Positions 1 through 11,247 of a stretch of 64,000 nucleotides of DNA are shown here, in pieces (the first letter of the stretch is position 1; each line of letters opens with the position of its first letter). The notes under the pieces were generated by a model, which had not been told where the DNA came from, did not search any database, and worked only from the letters and a program-made list of their open reading frames with translations. Source of the DNA: Aristolochia californica (taxonomy: Eukaryota > Streptophyta > Magnoliopsida > Piperales > Aristolochiaceae); the NCBI GenBank assembly GCA_029961685.1, contig JARWKL010000008.1, positions 30,505,619 through 30,569,618 of the forward strand. The letters are read 5' to 3'. The position numbers and the translations under genes are program-made.

Positions 1-438
1 TCGACCTATGATGCCGAGAATGGGAGGGAATGAAGGAAGGATTGGAGATGTGGAGTCAGACTCGTCGAAGGGATGCCTGAACCTTGGGTTCGTCAAGGAG
101 AACGCCAATCCTGGGTTCCTTAGAGGAGAATCCCGATCCTGGTTAGGTTGAAATCATTCTTGCCTAATTTCATTTCTTGAGCTCCCTTAAAGAAATTCAC
201 GCTAAGGGCCCAATTGAATGCTTTTACAATCCTGCCATTGTGGCTTACATGCTAACGACTTATGAAATAAAATAGACATATACATGCTAACGACTTATGA
301 AATAAAATAGACATATACATGCTAACAACTTATGAAATAAAATAGAAATATAATCCTACAGTACTTGGCTGTTCCACTGAGTCACCAACTCACCCACGTC
401 GCCTCTGGATGACTCGTCCTGCTATGGAGTCCATAACA
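1..438 (-). repeat. G1 3' LTR (partial)
   Basis: Nearly identical to 6671-7073. It ends, in sense orientation, at the TGTTATGGA terminus whose complement is at 430-438; the G-rich polypurine tract lies just to its right. It holds three copies of a 36-bp unit (about 246-353, core CATGCTAACGACTTATGAAA), where the 5' LTR holds two. The remaining ~95 bp of this LTR lie outside the window. Confidence 0.9.
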
Positions 439-495
439 TCACTCCCCCCCTTGGAGAAAGAGCTTGTCCGCAAGCTCGAATGTAGGGTAGACATG

Positions 496-1921
496 CTAGA
501 AAACATTTAGGTCTTCCCAAGTGGCTTTTGTGGCATCTGTGTGTGTCCACTGGACTAGGACTTCTCTGCGCTCATGATTCAGCCGAGCACTTAATATTTT
601 GGCAGGAGTGAGAGAAACTTTACCATCTTCAATTGGTGGTAAGGCGAGAATAGATTGGGGGCGGGACCCTTGAGTGGCTTGAGTAAGGCGACATGAAAGA
701 CATTGTGTAGCTTGAACTCTGGAGGAATTTGTACGCTGGATAATTTTGAAGGGGCCAAAATATTTTGGAGAAAGCTTGTGATGAGTGCCTTCAATAGAAT
801 TTTGACGGTAAGGTTGACGGTGGAGCCATACAAAGTCATCCGGATTGTACTGAATATCGCGGTGTCCCTGATCATAATAGTGCTTCATGCGGGCTTGAGT
901 TGTTCGAAGGTATTGGACAGTGAATTCCAACAATTGACCACGAGTTATAAGAGCTTACTGCATCCACTCTGGTAGTTCCACGAGCATAGGAGAGCAAGCG
1001 AGGAGGATCCCTGCCATATAGTATTTTCAATTTTGTTTCATGTAAAGCCGTGTGGAAAGAAGTGTTGTAGCAGTACTCCGCCCAAGGAAGGCATTCTACC
1101 CACTTTTTAGGATTGTCCCCCAAAAAACACCACAAGTACATCTCAATGGTGCGGTTGACCACCTCAGTCTGGTCGTCTGTTTGAGGGTGATGCGCGGAGG
1201 AGTATTTGAGTTTGGTACCACAAAACTTGAAAATGTCCTTCCAAAAGATACTAGTAAATACCACATCTCGATCACTGACGATGGATTCCGAAATACCGTG
1301 GAGGCAGACAATGTTGGAAAAGAAAACTTGGGCTACAGTGGCTGCTGTATAGGGATGCTCCATAGGAATAAAGTGTCCATATTTAGAAAAATGGTCTACC
1401 ACCACCAAGAGAACAGATTTGCTCGAAGTTTTCGGAAGCCCTTCAATGAAATCCTTAGAAATGTCTGCCCATACCTGTGTGGGAAGATTGAGTGGTTGTA
1501 AGATGCCAGCTGGACTCAAAATGATCAGCTTTGTTCCGTTGACACACTAGACACTCAGCCACATACATTGCAACTGTGGATTTCATCCTTGGCCAATAAA
1601 AATATTCCCGGATGCATGGAAGAGTTTTCTGCACCCCTTTATGCTTGTTGTCATGATAAGATGAGGCAGCCAGTGCTACCAATGGTGAAGTGGATGCTAG
1701 ATATGCTTTTTATAGAGAATAATGTGGTCATGAACGGACCACTGGGCTGACTTAGTGCCTGCAACAATCTGCTTTGACAACTCCTATAAATTTGGTGTGT
1801 GCTGGTGTTCTTCTCTGATGGAATCTAGTAAGATAGAAGTGGGGTGACTGGTGGCAGCCAAATGCAGTTGGTCTTTGGAACGACGGGAGAGGGCATCAAT
1901 AACTTTATTCAGAGTACCCTC
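496..1921 (-). pseudogene. G1 integrase with C-terminal chromodomain (decayed)
   Basis: The zinc-binding N-terminus (about 1682-1500) shows the paired His of YHDNKHKG and the paired Cys of CLVCQRNKAD. The catalytic core (1519-about 930) keeps Asp in DFIEGLP, Asp in SDRDVVF and Glu in TEVVNRT, the D,D,E triad that joins retroelement cDNA to target DNA. The frame then shifts into 933-496, which ends in a chromodomain-like segment, REVLVQWTHTDATKATWED, thought to steer such elements to particular chromatin. The stretch 1921-1690 encodes the RNase H-integrase tether with an NKVIDALSRR motif. Stops and frameshifts break the polyprotein, and N1 separates this part from RNase H. Confidence 0.88.
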
Positions 1922-2360
1922 TGTTGAAAGATAAGCTCAAGGCCACACGACCAAGGAAGGCCCACATATCTAAGATTATTATAAGATGGGCCACATGACC
2001 AAGGAGGGCCCACAAGATGGTCCCAAGCCCATAAGAAGTAGGACCCACAATGATTACCATGAGCTGGCATCCTTATCACATCAGTTGGAAGATCAAGGAC
2101 TCACAAAAGTATCTTTATATTAGGTTCATGACCAAGAAAAGTTTTAGTTTGAGTTATGTTTGTCTTTTATCAATATTGAGTTATTTAATTGTGTTAGGAC
2201 TTATCTTTAAGTGTTAGAGTTTGGGTGTAATTGGGACAAGGGTAGTTTTATTGTAATTGGACTCTACTACCTTCCTCTATTATAAATAGAGGTTCATGTA
2301 CTTTAATTACAACAAGTTATTGATGTCAATGAAGTATTTCACTTTTCCATAAATTCAACA
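1922..2360 (+). repeat. N1 5' LTR
   Basis: 439 bp, TG...CA ends. It contains a TATA-like TATAAATAGAGG near 2281, the likely start region for element RNA. The other LTR of the pair is at 3376-3769. Confidence 0.88.
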
Positions 2361-2831
2361 TGGTATCAGAGGTTCATGTACCCATTGTTTTGCCTCACTT
2401 TTTGAGTTGATATATCAGAAAAATATCTCACTTATCCCTGGTTTGAGGGCTTATCTATGCATCTATGTTATATGGGCTTATTTCTACATCTATGATATTT
2501 GGTTCAAGCTAGGATCACTGCCATTACCTCCCAGCTTGAGGGGGAGAAGTAGAAGAAGTACAAGAAAGAGGTATTTTATTCCATATGTTGTGGATGAGTT
2601 TATGTGACCAAAATATTCAAGAAAGGGGGAGCACAAAAGATGAAGCTGGTGCATCTAAGAAAAAAAAATTATATTAGATTATTTCATGGGTTCTTTTACA
2701 AAGTTTATTATTTGGTTCGTGTTATATGTGTTGGAAGATGGTCGTGTTACATTCAACTGCAGCTATTATGTCTCTTTGGGGACATTATTATAGAAGAAGA
2801 GGTGGCCTCATGTCATCATTTATTTTACCCC

Positions 2832-2998
2832 ATCAAAAAGATGAAAATTATTAGTGGTTGGGAATCCATGACGGAGGAACTTCATCCCCATCAAAAAGAT
2901 CAAAATTATTTGTGGTTGGAAGTCCATGACGGAGGAACTTCATCCCCATTAAAAAGATCAAAATTATTTGTAGTTGAAAGTCCATGACGGAGGAACTT
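2832..2998 (+). repeat. 58-bp tandem repeat, about 2.9 copies, inside N1
   Basis: Units start at 2832, 2890 and 2948 with the common core GTCCATGACGGAGGAACTT. Only N1 among the related elements in the window shows this expansion. A short ORF runs through it on either strand, but that is a by-product of the repeat. Confidence 0.85.
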
Positions 2999-3375
2999 AA
3001 AATTACATCTATGTTATCCTCCCCCCCCCCCCCCCCCTCTCCCCTTGTAATGGCTTTTATGTCTCCTACCACTTGAGAGTCGTTATCTTGTGGAGGGACA
3101 TGGTGGTGGACACTTCAGAGCAATGCCGATAGACACACTACCGATAGAAGTGGAGTGTGTCCTACATCCAGCATTAGGACTGGGGTATGAAGCAATGCTT
3201 ACCGGCTAGGAGTGATTTTCGTAAGGCTTCAATAAAGGATGCAACAGCGTGAGGGGGAGTATTGGAAGATGAAAGCATATTGGAAGATGTGTCATTTTAT
3301 AAAAAACTATTCTATACATCATTTGCAGCAAGTTGGGAGTTCATGTTGTTCTCTCTCCCCCAGCTTGAGGGGGAG

Positions 3376-3769
3376 TGTTGAAAGATAAGCTCAAACCCAC
3401 ATGACCAAGGAAGGCCCACAAGATGAGCCCAAGCTCATAAGAAGTAGGACCCACAATGATTACCATGAGTTGGCATCCTTATCACATCAGTTGGAAGATC
3501 AAGAAGGACTCACAAAAGTATATTTATCTTAGGGTCACGACGAAGAAGAGTTTTAGTTTGAGTTATGTTTGTCTTTGATCAATATTGAGTTATTTAATTG
3601 TGTTAGGACTTATCTGTAAGTGTTAGAGTTTGGGTGTAACTGGGACAAGGGTAGTTTTATTGTAATTGGACTCTACTACCTTCCTCTATTATAAATAGAA
3701 GTTCATGTACTCTAATTAAAACAAGTTATTGATGTCAATGAAGTATTTCACTTTTCCATAAATTCAACA
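3376..3769 (+). repeat. N1 3' LTR
   Basis: 394 bp, matching 1922-2360 apart from a short deletion near its start. It is preceded directly by the polypurine tract. Confidence 0.88.
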
Positions 3770-5159
3770 CCCGCTTTATGTTCCACCTAAAAATCAAAGC
3801 CAATTAACTTGCTAAGCCAGTGTTGTTGGGGAGAAGTTGATATGCGTTGATCAAACAGAAACTTGAAACTTCTGTGCGGACAAGAAAAAAGCATCCCCAT
3901 AAATAAGGTCTCCAATGGCAGACGGCCTTGGCTAGGCCAATGAGTTCCCATTCATAGGCTGGTAGCTTATGATGGTGAAGTGCGAGTTGACGGCTGAAAT
4001 AGGCAATAGGGTGCTGGGATTGTTGAAGCACCGCCCGCCTCCTGAGGCATCACATTCTACCAGATCTTCGAAATCGGCTAACTGCTGTACCGGAGCTGAT
4101 GCTAGAGCTTGCTTGAGTGCTTGGAATGATTTTCAGTGCTATCATTCCAGTGGAAGGCATTGCGGCAGAGAAGATTGGATAGAGGAGCAGCTAGTGGTGC
4201 ATAGTTGTGGATAAACTTCCTATAATATCCGGCTAAGCCCGGAAATCCTCTCAATGCTGAAATATGGCACGGTGGTGGCCAATGCACAATTGCTTCAATC
4301 TTTTCCGGATCCACTGTTTCCCTTGTGGCTGTAATAACTTGACCAAATAGGGCACCTGATTGGTACCAAATGAGCTCTTGGAACTTTTTAATTATAAATG
4401 ATGTGTCCGAAGAAGTTGCAACACCAAACGTAAGTCTCTTAAATAGTGAGTCCAAGACTTGTTGTAGATCAAAATGTCATCGAAGAACACTAACACAAAT
4501 TTTCAGAGATAGTCATTAAATACCTCATTCATTAGTGCCTAAAATGTAGAAGGGACGTTGGAGAGACCGAAAGGCATGACGATGAACTCAAAGTGACCAT
4601 GGTGAGTACGGAATGTGGTCTTCTCTATATGCAGAGGGTACATTCTGACTAGGTGATACCCCGAGCGCAAGTCTAACTTTATGAAAAAAATTTCTCAATG
4701 CAATTCATCTAATAACTCATCCACAACTGGAATAGGGAACTTGTCCTTAATGGTCTTGGCATTTAACTCACGGTAGTCCACACAAAAGCGCCTAGTACTG
4801 TCATTTTTCTTTACCAATAAAACTAACGAGGAGAAAGGGGACTTACTCGGCCGGATGAGACCCTATTCGAGCATGTTTCGGCATTGATGTTCAATTTCAT
4901 CCTTTTGGAGGTGGGGGTACCGATATGGTCTCACAACCACCACTTCGGACCCAGCCTTCAAAGTGATCCAATGGTCACAATGTCTCAATGGCGGTAGAGT
5001 AATAGGTTCCAGAAATAAGTCCTGGAAGTGATCCAACAAGTTGTCTAAATTGGTATCCACCGGGGTGTGTTGCTGAAGTCCATGTAGATGCACTGGCACC
5101 TCAGTTTTACGTCCTTGTAGTGTAACCTTGTTGTTGCCAACTTCAAAGCTCATCATCAA
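3770..5159 (-). pseudogene. G1 reverse transcriptase and RNase H (decayed)
   Basis: Sense reading starts near 5159 with the conserved lead-in VVRPYRYPHLQKDEIEHQ. It continues through [12 protein letters not shown] (about 4780) to the polymerase active-site motif FFDDILIY (about 4490-4467), whose two catalytic Asp are present. The thumb/connection, GLAGYYRKFIHNYAPL, lies at about 4230-4190. RNase H follows at 4031-3804 with SQHPIAYFSRQLALHHHKL. At least three in-frame stops and several frameshifts separate these blocks, so no full-length enzyme can be made. N1 interrupts the reading just past RNase H. Confidence 0.88.
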
Positions 5160-5174
5160 TGCTGAAAAGTCCCA

Positions 5175-5507
5175 CTAGATGGGCCCCAATGTTTGGAGCC
5201 ACTTAACCCCCAAAACCATATCGAATCCTGCCAGTGGGATGATAAAAAACTCCGCAGAAAATTGATGATTATCAATGGTAAACCTGACTTTCTTGCTGAT
5301 CCCATAACTAGGCACCTTTTCCCCATTTGCAACAAAGACTAAAGCTACAGGCCACAGTTGAATTGGAAGCTTTAAAAACTTGGCAGCTGTGAAACTCAAT
5401 AAATTATGAGTGCTGTCGGAGTCGACAAGACTTAAAAGGGGTTGCTTATTGACTAAGGCACAAACTTGCATGGTTGTGGTAGACTGGAGGCCTGTGATCG
5501 TGTGCAA
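5175..5507 (-). pseudogene. G1 retropepsin-like aspartic protease
   Basis: An open 110-codon stretch with the retroelement protease fold: a catalytic loop reading LVDSDSTHN and a distal hydrophobic motif, AGFDMVLGVKWL. In active family members the loop is D-S/T-G, as seen in G2 (LVDSGSTHN); here Gly is replaced by Asp, which should impair dimer-site geometry. The protein would process the Gag-Pol polyprotein inside the virus-like particle. Confidence 0.82.
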
Positions 5508-5559
5508 AGAAATGGCGGGCTCTTTGACCTCGAGCTGTTCTACTTCTCAATTTCTTGCT

Positions 5560-6526
5560 TCTTCCTCATCCTTCACTTCTAACCAGAATAGTTTCTTACA
5601 CTGGTGGCCGAATGTGTACAGCTCATCACAATTATAACATAACCCCTTTGATCTATGTTCTTATATTTCAGACCGGTTTAATTTCCAGATGAACGCTGGA
5701 GTGGATGGAGGAGGTTTAGGTGTTATAGAAGTAGTGGTAGCAGTATTACTTCGCCACGGTGGTGCTATGGTAGGCACTGCCGAGCTGTTCTTTCCCCCTT
5801 GCCAGACAGGTCTTCAAGTTTGAAATTTCTGTTTGGTTTACAAGGCTCTAGCCAAATCCATTGCCCTAGTCAAATCCGTAGGGCCAAGTAGTTTCACTTC
5901 CAAATGGAGGGACTCAGTGAGGCCAGCCGTGAACAAGCTGACATGTTGGTCCACTCGTACCACTTTGCTGGCTGGTGCTAATTTCTCTTGAAATTGCTTT
6001 TGGTACTGGACAACGCTACCCGTCTATCGTAACAGTACTAAATCGCCCAAAGGATTGCTTTGAGCAGGGGACCCAAACCGTATGGTGCACAATTCTTTAA
6101 ATTCATCCCATTCTATGTCAGGATGTTCCAACTCAAGTTGATGGCCCCATAGTTGCACTTCATCGAGCATGTGGAATGCGGCCAAGCCAACTTTGTCTAT
6201 TTCAGCCGTTCGTTGATTGTAAAAAAAAAATTCACAACGATATAAGCAAATTAAAGGGCCGTCAACCCCATTGTAAACCGGAAAATAGAGTTTAGTGTAC
6301 CTTGGGACCACCCCACTGCTTGGACTGAAATTCCGGTGTGTTATGTGCGTCCAATGTGATGTGCACCTTGTCCAATTGAAGGTGCCTTCTCCCCCTCTCT
6401 CGACGTTGGTGTTTTTCCTGAAATCATCTCGTATACTTGAGAGAGTCGGCTATCTAGCAATGCTGCTAGTCGGCCCTCGGTCTCCTCCGGTCTGGTGTAA
6501 ACCATTTTCGTGACTCTTGCCAGCAA
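5560..6526 (-). pseudogene. G1 Gag with CCHC zinc knuckle (decayed)
   Basis: Two open blocks (6526-6341 and 6311-6024) encode the Gag N-terminus and core, with the segment AQSNPLGDLVLLR shared with G2. Further downstream (about 5640-5580) lies a nucleocapsid knuckle, CYNCDELYTFGHQCKKLFW, with Cys, Cys, His and Cys all present. Gag builds the particle that packages element RNA. Frameshifts near 6320 and 6010 break the ORF. Confidence 0.8.
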
Positions 6527-6559
6527 ATCCTCATGGGTCTAAGACTCCCCCATATTTAC

Positions 6560-6576
6560 CTGCTCTGATACCAATG
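6560..6576 (-). other. G1 primer-binding site (initiator Met tRNA)
   Basis: In sense orientation the bases just inside the 5' LTR read TTGGTATCAGAGCAGG, complementary to the 3' end of plant initiator Met-tRNA, the usual minus-strand primer. Confidence 0.9.
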
Positions 6577-7073
6577 TGTTGTGGTCCCTGACCACAGACC
6601 TCGTCACTCGAAAAAGGGAAGGATCGCCAAGGGGAATAGGGGATGAACCAGGCCTAACAGACTTACCTGGTTGACCTATGTTGCCAAGAATAGGAGGGAA
6701 TGAAGGAAGGATTGGAGATGTGGAGTCAGACTCATCGAAGGGATGCCTGAACCTTGGGTTCATCAAGGAGAACGCCAATCTTGGGTTCCTTAGAGGAGAA
6801 CGATGATCCTGGTTAGGTTGAAATCATTCTTGCCTCATTTCATTTTGTGAGCTCCCTTAAAGCAATTCACGCTAAGGGCCCAATTGAATGTTTTTACAAT
6901 CCTACCATTGTGGCTTACATGCTAACGACTTATGAAATAAAATAGACATATACATGCTAACGACTTATGAAATAAAATAGACATATAATCCTACGGTACT
7001 TGGTTGTTCCACTGAATCACCAACTCCTCCACATCACCTCTGGATGACTCGTCCTACTATGGATTCCATAACA
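6577..7073 (-). repeat. G1 5' LTR
   Basis: 497 bp bounded by TGTTGTGG and CCATAACA (TG...CA in both orientations). It carries two copies of the 36-bp unit present three times in the partner LTR at 1-438. The bases after 7073 are satellite sequence. Confidence 0.92.
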
Positions 7074-9486
7074 AAATACATCTCTAGGAACCATAAGTGC
7101 CTCATGTTTCCTTGAACCATTTTCCAAAATTTAAATTCTTACCAAGAAAATTTTGTGGTTAGACAATGTTTAATGAATAAAAATTACTTTCTACAACTAT
7201 AAGGCCTTGTTAATGCATTTTTCTGGAAACGTTGGAAAAATATTTTTAGTGAAAATACCTCTCTAGGGAAAATTAGTGCCTCATGTTTCTTGGAAACACT
7301 TTTCAAGCAGAAAATTCTTACCAAGAAATTTTTCTGGAGAGGCAATTTTTCAAAATCAAATTACTTTTTACAACTATAAGGTATTGTTAGAGGCATTTTT
7401 TAGGAAACATTTGAAAAGTATTTCTTATAAAAATACATCACATGTGACAATTTGTGCCTCATGTTTCCCTTAAACAATTTATAATAAAAAAATCATTCTA
7501 GGAATATTTTTATGGTAAGGCATTTTTTTGAACAAATAAGGCGTTGGTGGTGCATTTGTTAAGGAAAAATTGCAAAAGTATTTGTAGTAAAAATACGTCT
7601 CCAAAGACCATTAGTTCCTCCTGATTCCTGGAAACATTTTTGTTGATGAAAATTCTTACAAGGAAAATTTTGTGGTGAAGCAATATGTGCTAAAACCAAT
7701 TACTTTCTACAAATATAACACCTTGATAGTGCCCTTTTTTAGGAAACATTGAAAAAAGTATTTCTAATAAAAATAAATCATAGGAGACTATTTGTGCCTT
7801 GTGTTTCTTAAAAACACTTTACAAGCGAAAAAATCAATCTAGGAAAATTTTATTGTAATGCGTGTTTTTTTAAAAAAATACTTTCTAAAACTATAAGGCC
7901 TTGCTAGTGCATTTGTTAAGGAAACATTGCAAAAAGTATTTTTAGTAAAAATACTTCTCCAGATTCCATTAGTGCCTCATGTTTCCTGGAAACACTTTTT
8001 AAGCTACCAGGAAAATTTTGTAGTTCTACAATTTTTGCTAAAATAAATTACTTTATACAACTATAATGTCTTGTCATGTAAGAAATGTATTTCTAGTAAA
8101 ATACATCTACATGGACCATTAATGCCTTATGTTTGGTGGAAACACTTTTCAATTTGAAAACTCTTATCGAAAAAATTTTGTGGTGAGGCAATTTTTGCTG
8201 ATACATATTACTTTATTCAACTATAACAACTTGTTAGTACATTTTTTAAGGAAATTTTGGAAAAGTATTTCTAGTAAAAATGCATCTCTTGGGATCATTA
8301 ATGCCTCATGTTTCCTAGAAACACTTTTCTTGCTGAAAATTCTTTGCAAGAAATTTTTGTGGTAAGGCAATTTTAGCTTAAATAAATTACTTTCTATAAC
8401 TATAACGCCATGTTAGTGCCTTTTTTCAGAAAACATTGGAAATGTATTTCAAGTAAAAATACATCTCCAGGGACCATTAGTACCTCATGTTTCCTTGAAC
8501 CACTTTCCAAAATGTAAATTCTTACCAAGAAAATTTTGTGGTCTGGCAATGTTTAATGAAGAAACATTACTTTCTACAACTATAAGGCCTTGTTAATGCA
8601 TTTTTCTGGAAACGTTGTAAAGTATTTTTAGTATAAATACGTCTCTAGAGAACATTAGTGGCTCACATTTCCTGTAAACACTTTTCAAGCTGAAAATTCT
8701 TAGGAGGAAATTTTTTTTGGAAAGCAATTTTTGGTATAACAAATTACTTGCTACTACTATTTTGCCTTGTATTTGCCTTTTAACAAGAAACTTTGGAAAA
8801 AAATATTTCTAGTAAAAATACGTCTGCAAGGACCATTAGTGCCTCATGTTTCTTGGAAATACTATTTAAGCAGAAAATTCTTACTAGGAAAATTTTCTGG
8901 AGCCAATTTTTTCAGAATCAAATTACAATTTACAACTATAAGGTATTGTTAGAGGCATTTTTCAGGAAACATTGGAAAATTACTTCTAATAAAAATACGT
9001 CACATGTGACAATATGTGCCTCATGTTTCCTGTAAATAATGTATAAGAAAAAGATCATTCTAGGAATATTTTTATGGTAAGGAATTTTTTAAAACAAATT
9101 AATTTCTTCAACTATAAGGCCTTGGTGGTGCATTTGTTAAGGAAATGTTGCAAAGTATATGTAGAAAAAATACGTCTCCAGAGTCCATTAGTGCCTCATG
9201 ATTCCTAGAAACATTTTTCTTCCTAAAAATTCTTACAATGAAAATTTTGAGGTAAGGCAATATTTGCTGAAACCTATTACTTTTTACAACTATAACACCT
9301 TGTTACTACCTTTTTTCAGGAAACATTGGAAAATTATTTCTAATAAAAATACATCACATGAGACTATTTTTTCCTCGTGTTTCTTGGAAACACTTTACTA
9401 GCAAAAAAATTATTCTAGGAAAATTTTATGGTAAGATATTTTTTTTTAAAATATTGTTTTCTAAAACTTTAAGGACCATTAGTGCC
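7074..9486. repeat. ~178-bp satellite array, left block (about 14 monomers)
   Basis: The motif TTAGTGCCTCATGTTTCCTGG or a close variant recurs at about 7089, 7268, 7451, 7608, 7788, 7965, 8114, 8292, 8470, 8650, 8830, 9008, 9181 and 9360, mostly 173-183 bp apart, with two short monomers (about 149 and 157 bp). Each monomer also carries TTACTTTCTACAACTATAAGGCCTTG. The block is AT-rich and non-coding; short ORFs through it are chance. Monomer length is like many plant centromeric or heterochromatic satellites. It is broken at 9473-9486 by the pararetroviral insertion and continues at 16823. Confidence 0.93.
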
Positions 9487-9496
9487 GGTTTTGTAT

Positions 9497-9736
9497 ATGT
9501 CAAAGAAGTCAAAGCTTACCTTTGATTCTTTCTGTTTAGGTATACATACTCCCAAACAGTTACGACTCATACCGGTCACATCCCAAGTAACATTTGTAAG
9601 GAACAAATGTACTAATGTATCAAAGACCCCAACTGGTAGGTCAGAAGGAACTCATCGGTCTTTCTTACGACACCGTTTTGAAAACTGGACAGACAAATGT
9701 TTGTCCAATAATAGGCTATCCACATGGATGGCATGA
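9497..9736 (+). CDS. Viral ORF at the left edge, 79 aa, unknown
   Basis: Starts at an ATG ten bases inside the insertion boundary and overlaps the next ORF in another frame. It is rich in Lys, Arg and Thr. The region before 9615 may be the true start of the 136-aa ORF, joined through a frameshift near 9610, or the ORF may be fortuitous. No family recognised. Confidence 0.35.
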   Translation: MSKKSKLTFDSFCLGIHTPKQLRLIPVTSQVTFVRNKCTNVSKTPTGRSEGTHRSFLRHRFENWTDKCLSNNRLSTWMA

Positions 9737-10025
9737 CAAGAATAATCCAATATTAAATAATATAATGGATTTAGTTGGTGATATACATCACAGCTTCTTT
9801 CTAAAAAGATATTGGGAAAAATACACCCCAGAAAGCGTTGCTTTCCTATGCTTAGGAATAGAAAGTGACGTTAATGAACAAGTACAGAAACTCAAGAGAA
9901 GAATTAATGCCCATCTTGAGGTACTTAAAATAGGAAATACTGACGAAACAGTACATTTCCTTACAGATCTACAAAGCTATGTAGATGAAGAAATAAATCA
10001 TTCTAGGATCTTAGCACCAATCTGA
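9615..10025 (+). CDS. Viral hypothetical protein, 136 aa
   Basis: First well-formed ORF of the viral block, with stops in frame just upstream (9597) and an ATG at 9615. The product is mixed alpha/beta in look, with an aromatic stretch, HHSFFLKRYWEKYTP, and a charged helical C-terminus. It sits 15 nt before the 85-aa ORF. Position, upstream of the movement gene and after the leader, is where several caulimovirid genera keep small lineage-specific ORFs. I do not recognise the family. Confidence 0.6.
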   Translation: MYQRPQLVGQKELIGLSYDTVLKTGQTNVCPIIGYPHGWHDKNNPILNNIMDLVGDIHHSFFLKRYWEKYTPESVAFLCLGIESDVNEQVQKLKRRINAHLEVLKIGNTDETVHFLTDLQSYVDEEINHSRILAPI

Positions 10026-10040
10026 GAAGCGAAAATAAAG

Positions 10041-10298
10041 ATGGTTAATAACAAACCATCAAAAAAGGAGTTACAAGAAGTAATTTGCAAAATATCTTCT
10101 GTAAAAACTCATCATGGAACAGATAGAGATCGTCTTATACGAGACATCTGTGCCTTAACACAAAATGAGGAATTGAGAGAACTTGTTATACAACACATCA
10201 CTCCTTTCATCACTTTGTATCAATTGGAACGATTGCTTGAACTCCTGTTCCAAAAATTAGAAGAGACCTCAACTCATCTAAAATTCCTAAATGTCTGA
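10041..10298 (+). CDS. Viral hypothetical protein, 85 aa
   Basis: A small, highly helical, Leu/Glu/Lys-rich product (for example LYQLERLLELLFQKLEE near the C-terminus, a likely amphipathic or coiled-coil helix). It begins 15 nt after the preceding stop and overlaps the movement-protein start by 8 nt (10291-10298), the compact spacing expected of a polycistronic pararetroviral RNA. Function unknown; a virion-associated or accessory role is only a guess. Confidence 0.6.
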   Translation: MVNNKPSKKELQEVICKISSVKTHHGTDRDRLIRDICALTQNEELRELVIQHITPFITLYQLERLLELLFQKLEETSTHLKFLNV

Positions 10299-11247
10299 AC
10301 AAATAGGAATCGAATGTACTTCTCTCCAAAACAGTGTTCATATACATCATGAAACACAGGGAGAATACGATGAACATCCTAATCTGATGCAGGATGGACA
10401 AAAGTGGACAATAAGTATCCCTCGGATAACTGAAGTCTACAATAAAGATTGGATTGAATTCCAAAAGAAATCCTTCGTCTTCCAGAAGGAACTATCTATA
10501 GAAATACAGGATACTGACTCAGGTACTTTCTGCTACAGATTGTTAAGTGAATCTGACTTAGCCAAGCTAAAGAGATTCAAATATGTCCATTATGGACTAG
10601 TTCGTATAGGATTAGACCCCTTAATACGAATCAATCAGAATTTACCCTTCATAGCAGCTATAGTAGATAACTCTGTGAAGAATAATTTTGAAAAGGCCCT
10701 ACTCGGAGGAGTTAGAGCAAATTTAGGATTAGGCCCTGTATCCTTTACAACATGGCCCAATCTCCAAATAGATTTAGAAGACAAGCACATCCAAGATACC
10801 TTGTCCCTAAAAATCTATACAGACAACTGGTCGAAAAATGGAATTCAACCAGGAAGAAGAGTTATGCGCATACTTGTATGCATAGTAGCCCAAGGAATCA
10901 ACACTGGAAAGGTTCCAGTTAAAGATTCAAAGAAACTCACAGAATTAGCCAAAAACATTGGTTATTCGAAAAACTTGACCATAGAAGAACTCGACCCAAG
11001 AAAGTTAACATGGCCAACAGAATGGGTAGTTCAACCTTTGGCACCCAGACACCTTCCTCTCTCTCGAAAAACCATAAAAGAGATAGAAGGAAAACTAGTG
11101 ATCACAAACACTAGACCCAACTTTTCCATCGAACAGGACAGGCCCTCTACCTCGATAAGTAGAACCTCAACTAGTTCCCGTTTCGAAGGAATAGGAAATC
11201 CAAGGCCCAATGCTTATGTTCCTCTTCACATAGATGATGGCACATAA
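10291..11247 (+). CDS. Caulimovirid movement protein (30K superfamily)
   Basis: An intact 318-codon ORF. The central part (about residues 95-215) has the beta-rich 30K core: HYGLVRIGLDPLIRI, then the Asp in AAIVDNSV, a Gly-rich GGVRANLGLGPVSF and EDKHIQDTLSLKIYT. 30K proteins form tubules or gate plasmodesmata so that virions or nucleic acid pass between cells. Length is close to that of caulimovirid movement proteins. The C-terminal 60 residues are Ser/Thr/Arg/Pro-rich, the variable tail usual in this family. It overlaps the 85-aa ORF by 8 nt and the next ORF by 14 nt. No stop or frameshift interrupts it. Confidence 0.8.
   Translation: MSEQIGIECTSLQNSVHIHHETQGEYDEHPNLMQDGQKWTISIPRITEVYNKDWIEFQKKSFVFQKELSIEIQDTDSGTFCYRLLSESDLAKLKRFKYVHYGLVRIGLDPLIRINQNLPFIAAIVDNSVKNNFEKALLGGVRANLGLGPVSFTTWPNLQIDLEDKHIQDTLSLKIYTDNWSKNGIQPGRRVMRILVCIVAQGINTGKVPVKDSKKLTELAKNIGYSKNLTIEELDPRKLTWPTEWVVQPLAPRHLPLSRKTIKEIEGKLVITNTRPNFSIEQDRPSTSISRTSTSSRFEGIGNPRPNAYVPLHIDDGT

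Larger units (their letters stand above)
1922..3769 (+). mobile_element. Non-autonomous LTR element N1, nested in G1
   Basis: Two direct LTRs (1922-2360 and 3376-3769), both beginning TGTTGAAAGATAAG and ending AATTCAACA. A primer site TGGTATCAGAGG follows at once (2361) and a polypurine tract, CTTGAGGGGGAGTG, precedes the 3' LTR. Flanking 5-bp copies are CCCTC and CCCGC (4 of 5 match), an aged target duplication. The ~1-kb interior has no gag or pol homology I can see, so the element must borrow proteins. LTR-end and polypurine sequences resemble those of the 24.8-39.0 kb chain, N2 and copia C4. Confidence 0.88.
1..7073 (-). mobile_element. Ty3/gypsy chromodomain LTR retrotransposon G1 (3' LTR cut by window edge)
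   Basis: Minus-strand element read from 7073 down to beyond position 1. Order in sense: 5' LTR (7073-6577), initiator-Met primer site, gag, aspartic protease, reverse transcriptase, RNase H, integrase with chromodomain, polypurine tract (about 439-455 on the complementary strand) and 3' LTR (438-1, incomplete). This gag-PR-RT-RH-IN order with a C-terminal chromodomain is the chromovirus plan. Coding regions carry several stops and frameshifts, so it is not autonomous now. Element N1 (1922-3769) is inserted between RNase H and integrase. The flank beyond 7073 is satellite DNA, so G1 landed in the satellite array. Confidence 0.93.

Noticed and set aside
3021..3039. Poly-C run as a special structure (i-motif/G-quadruplex)
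   Set aside because: Single homopolymer in a dead element; slippage is sufficient explanation.
7276..9401. Several plus-strand ORFs of 60-80 codons (for example 8793-9035)
   Set aside because: They are repeated readings of satellite monomers, similar to one another only because the DNA repeats; no protein family.
9482..9736. Start of the first viral ORF at GTG 9482
   Set aside because: That codon lies in the 14-bp satellite-derived flank; the first ATG inside viral sequence is 9497.
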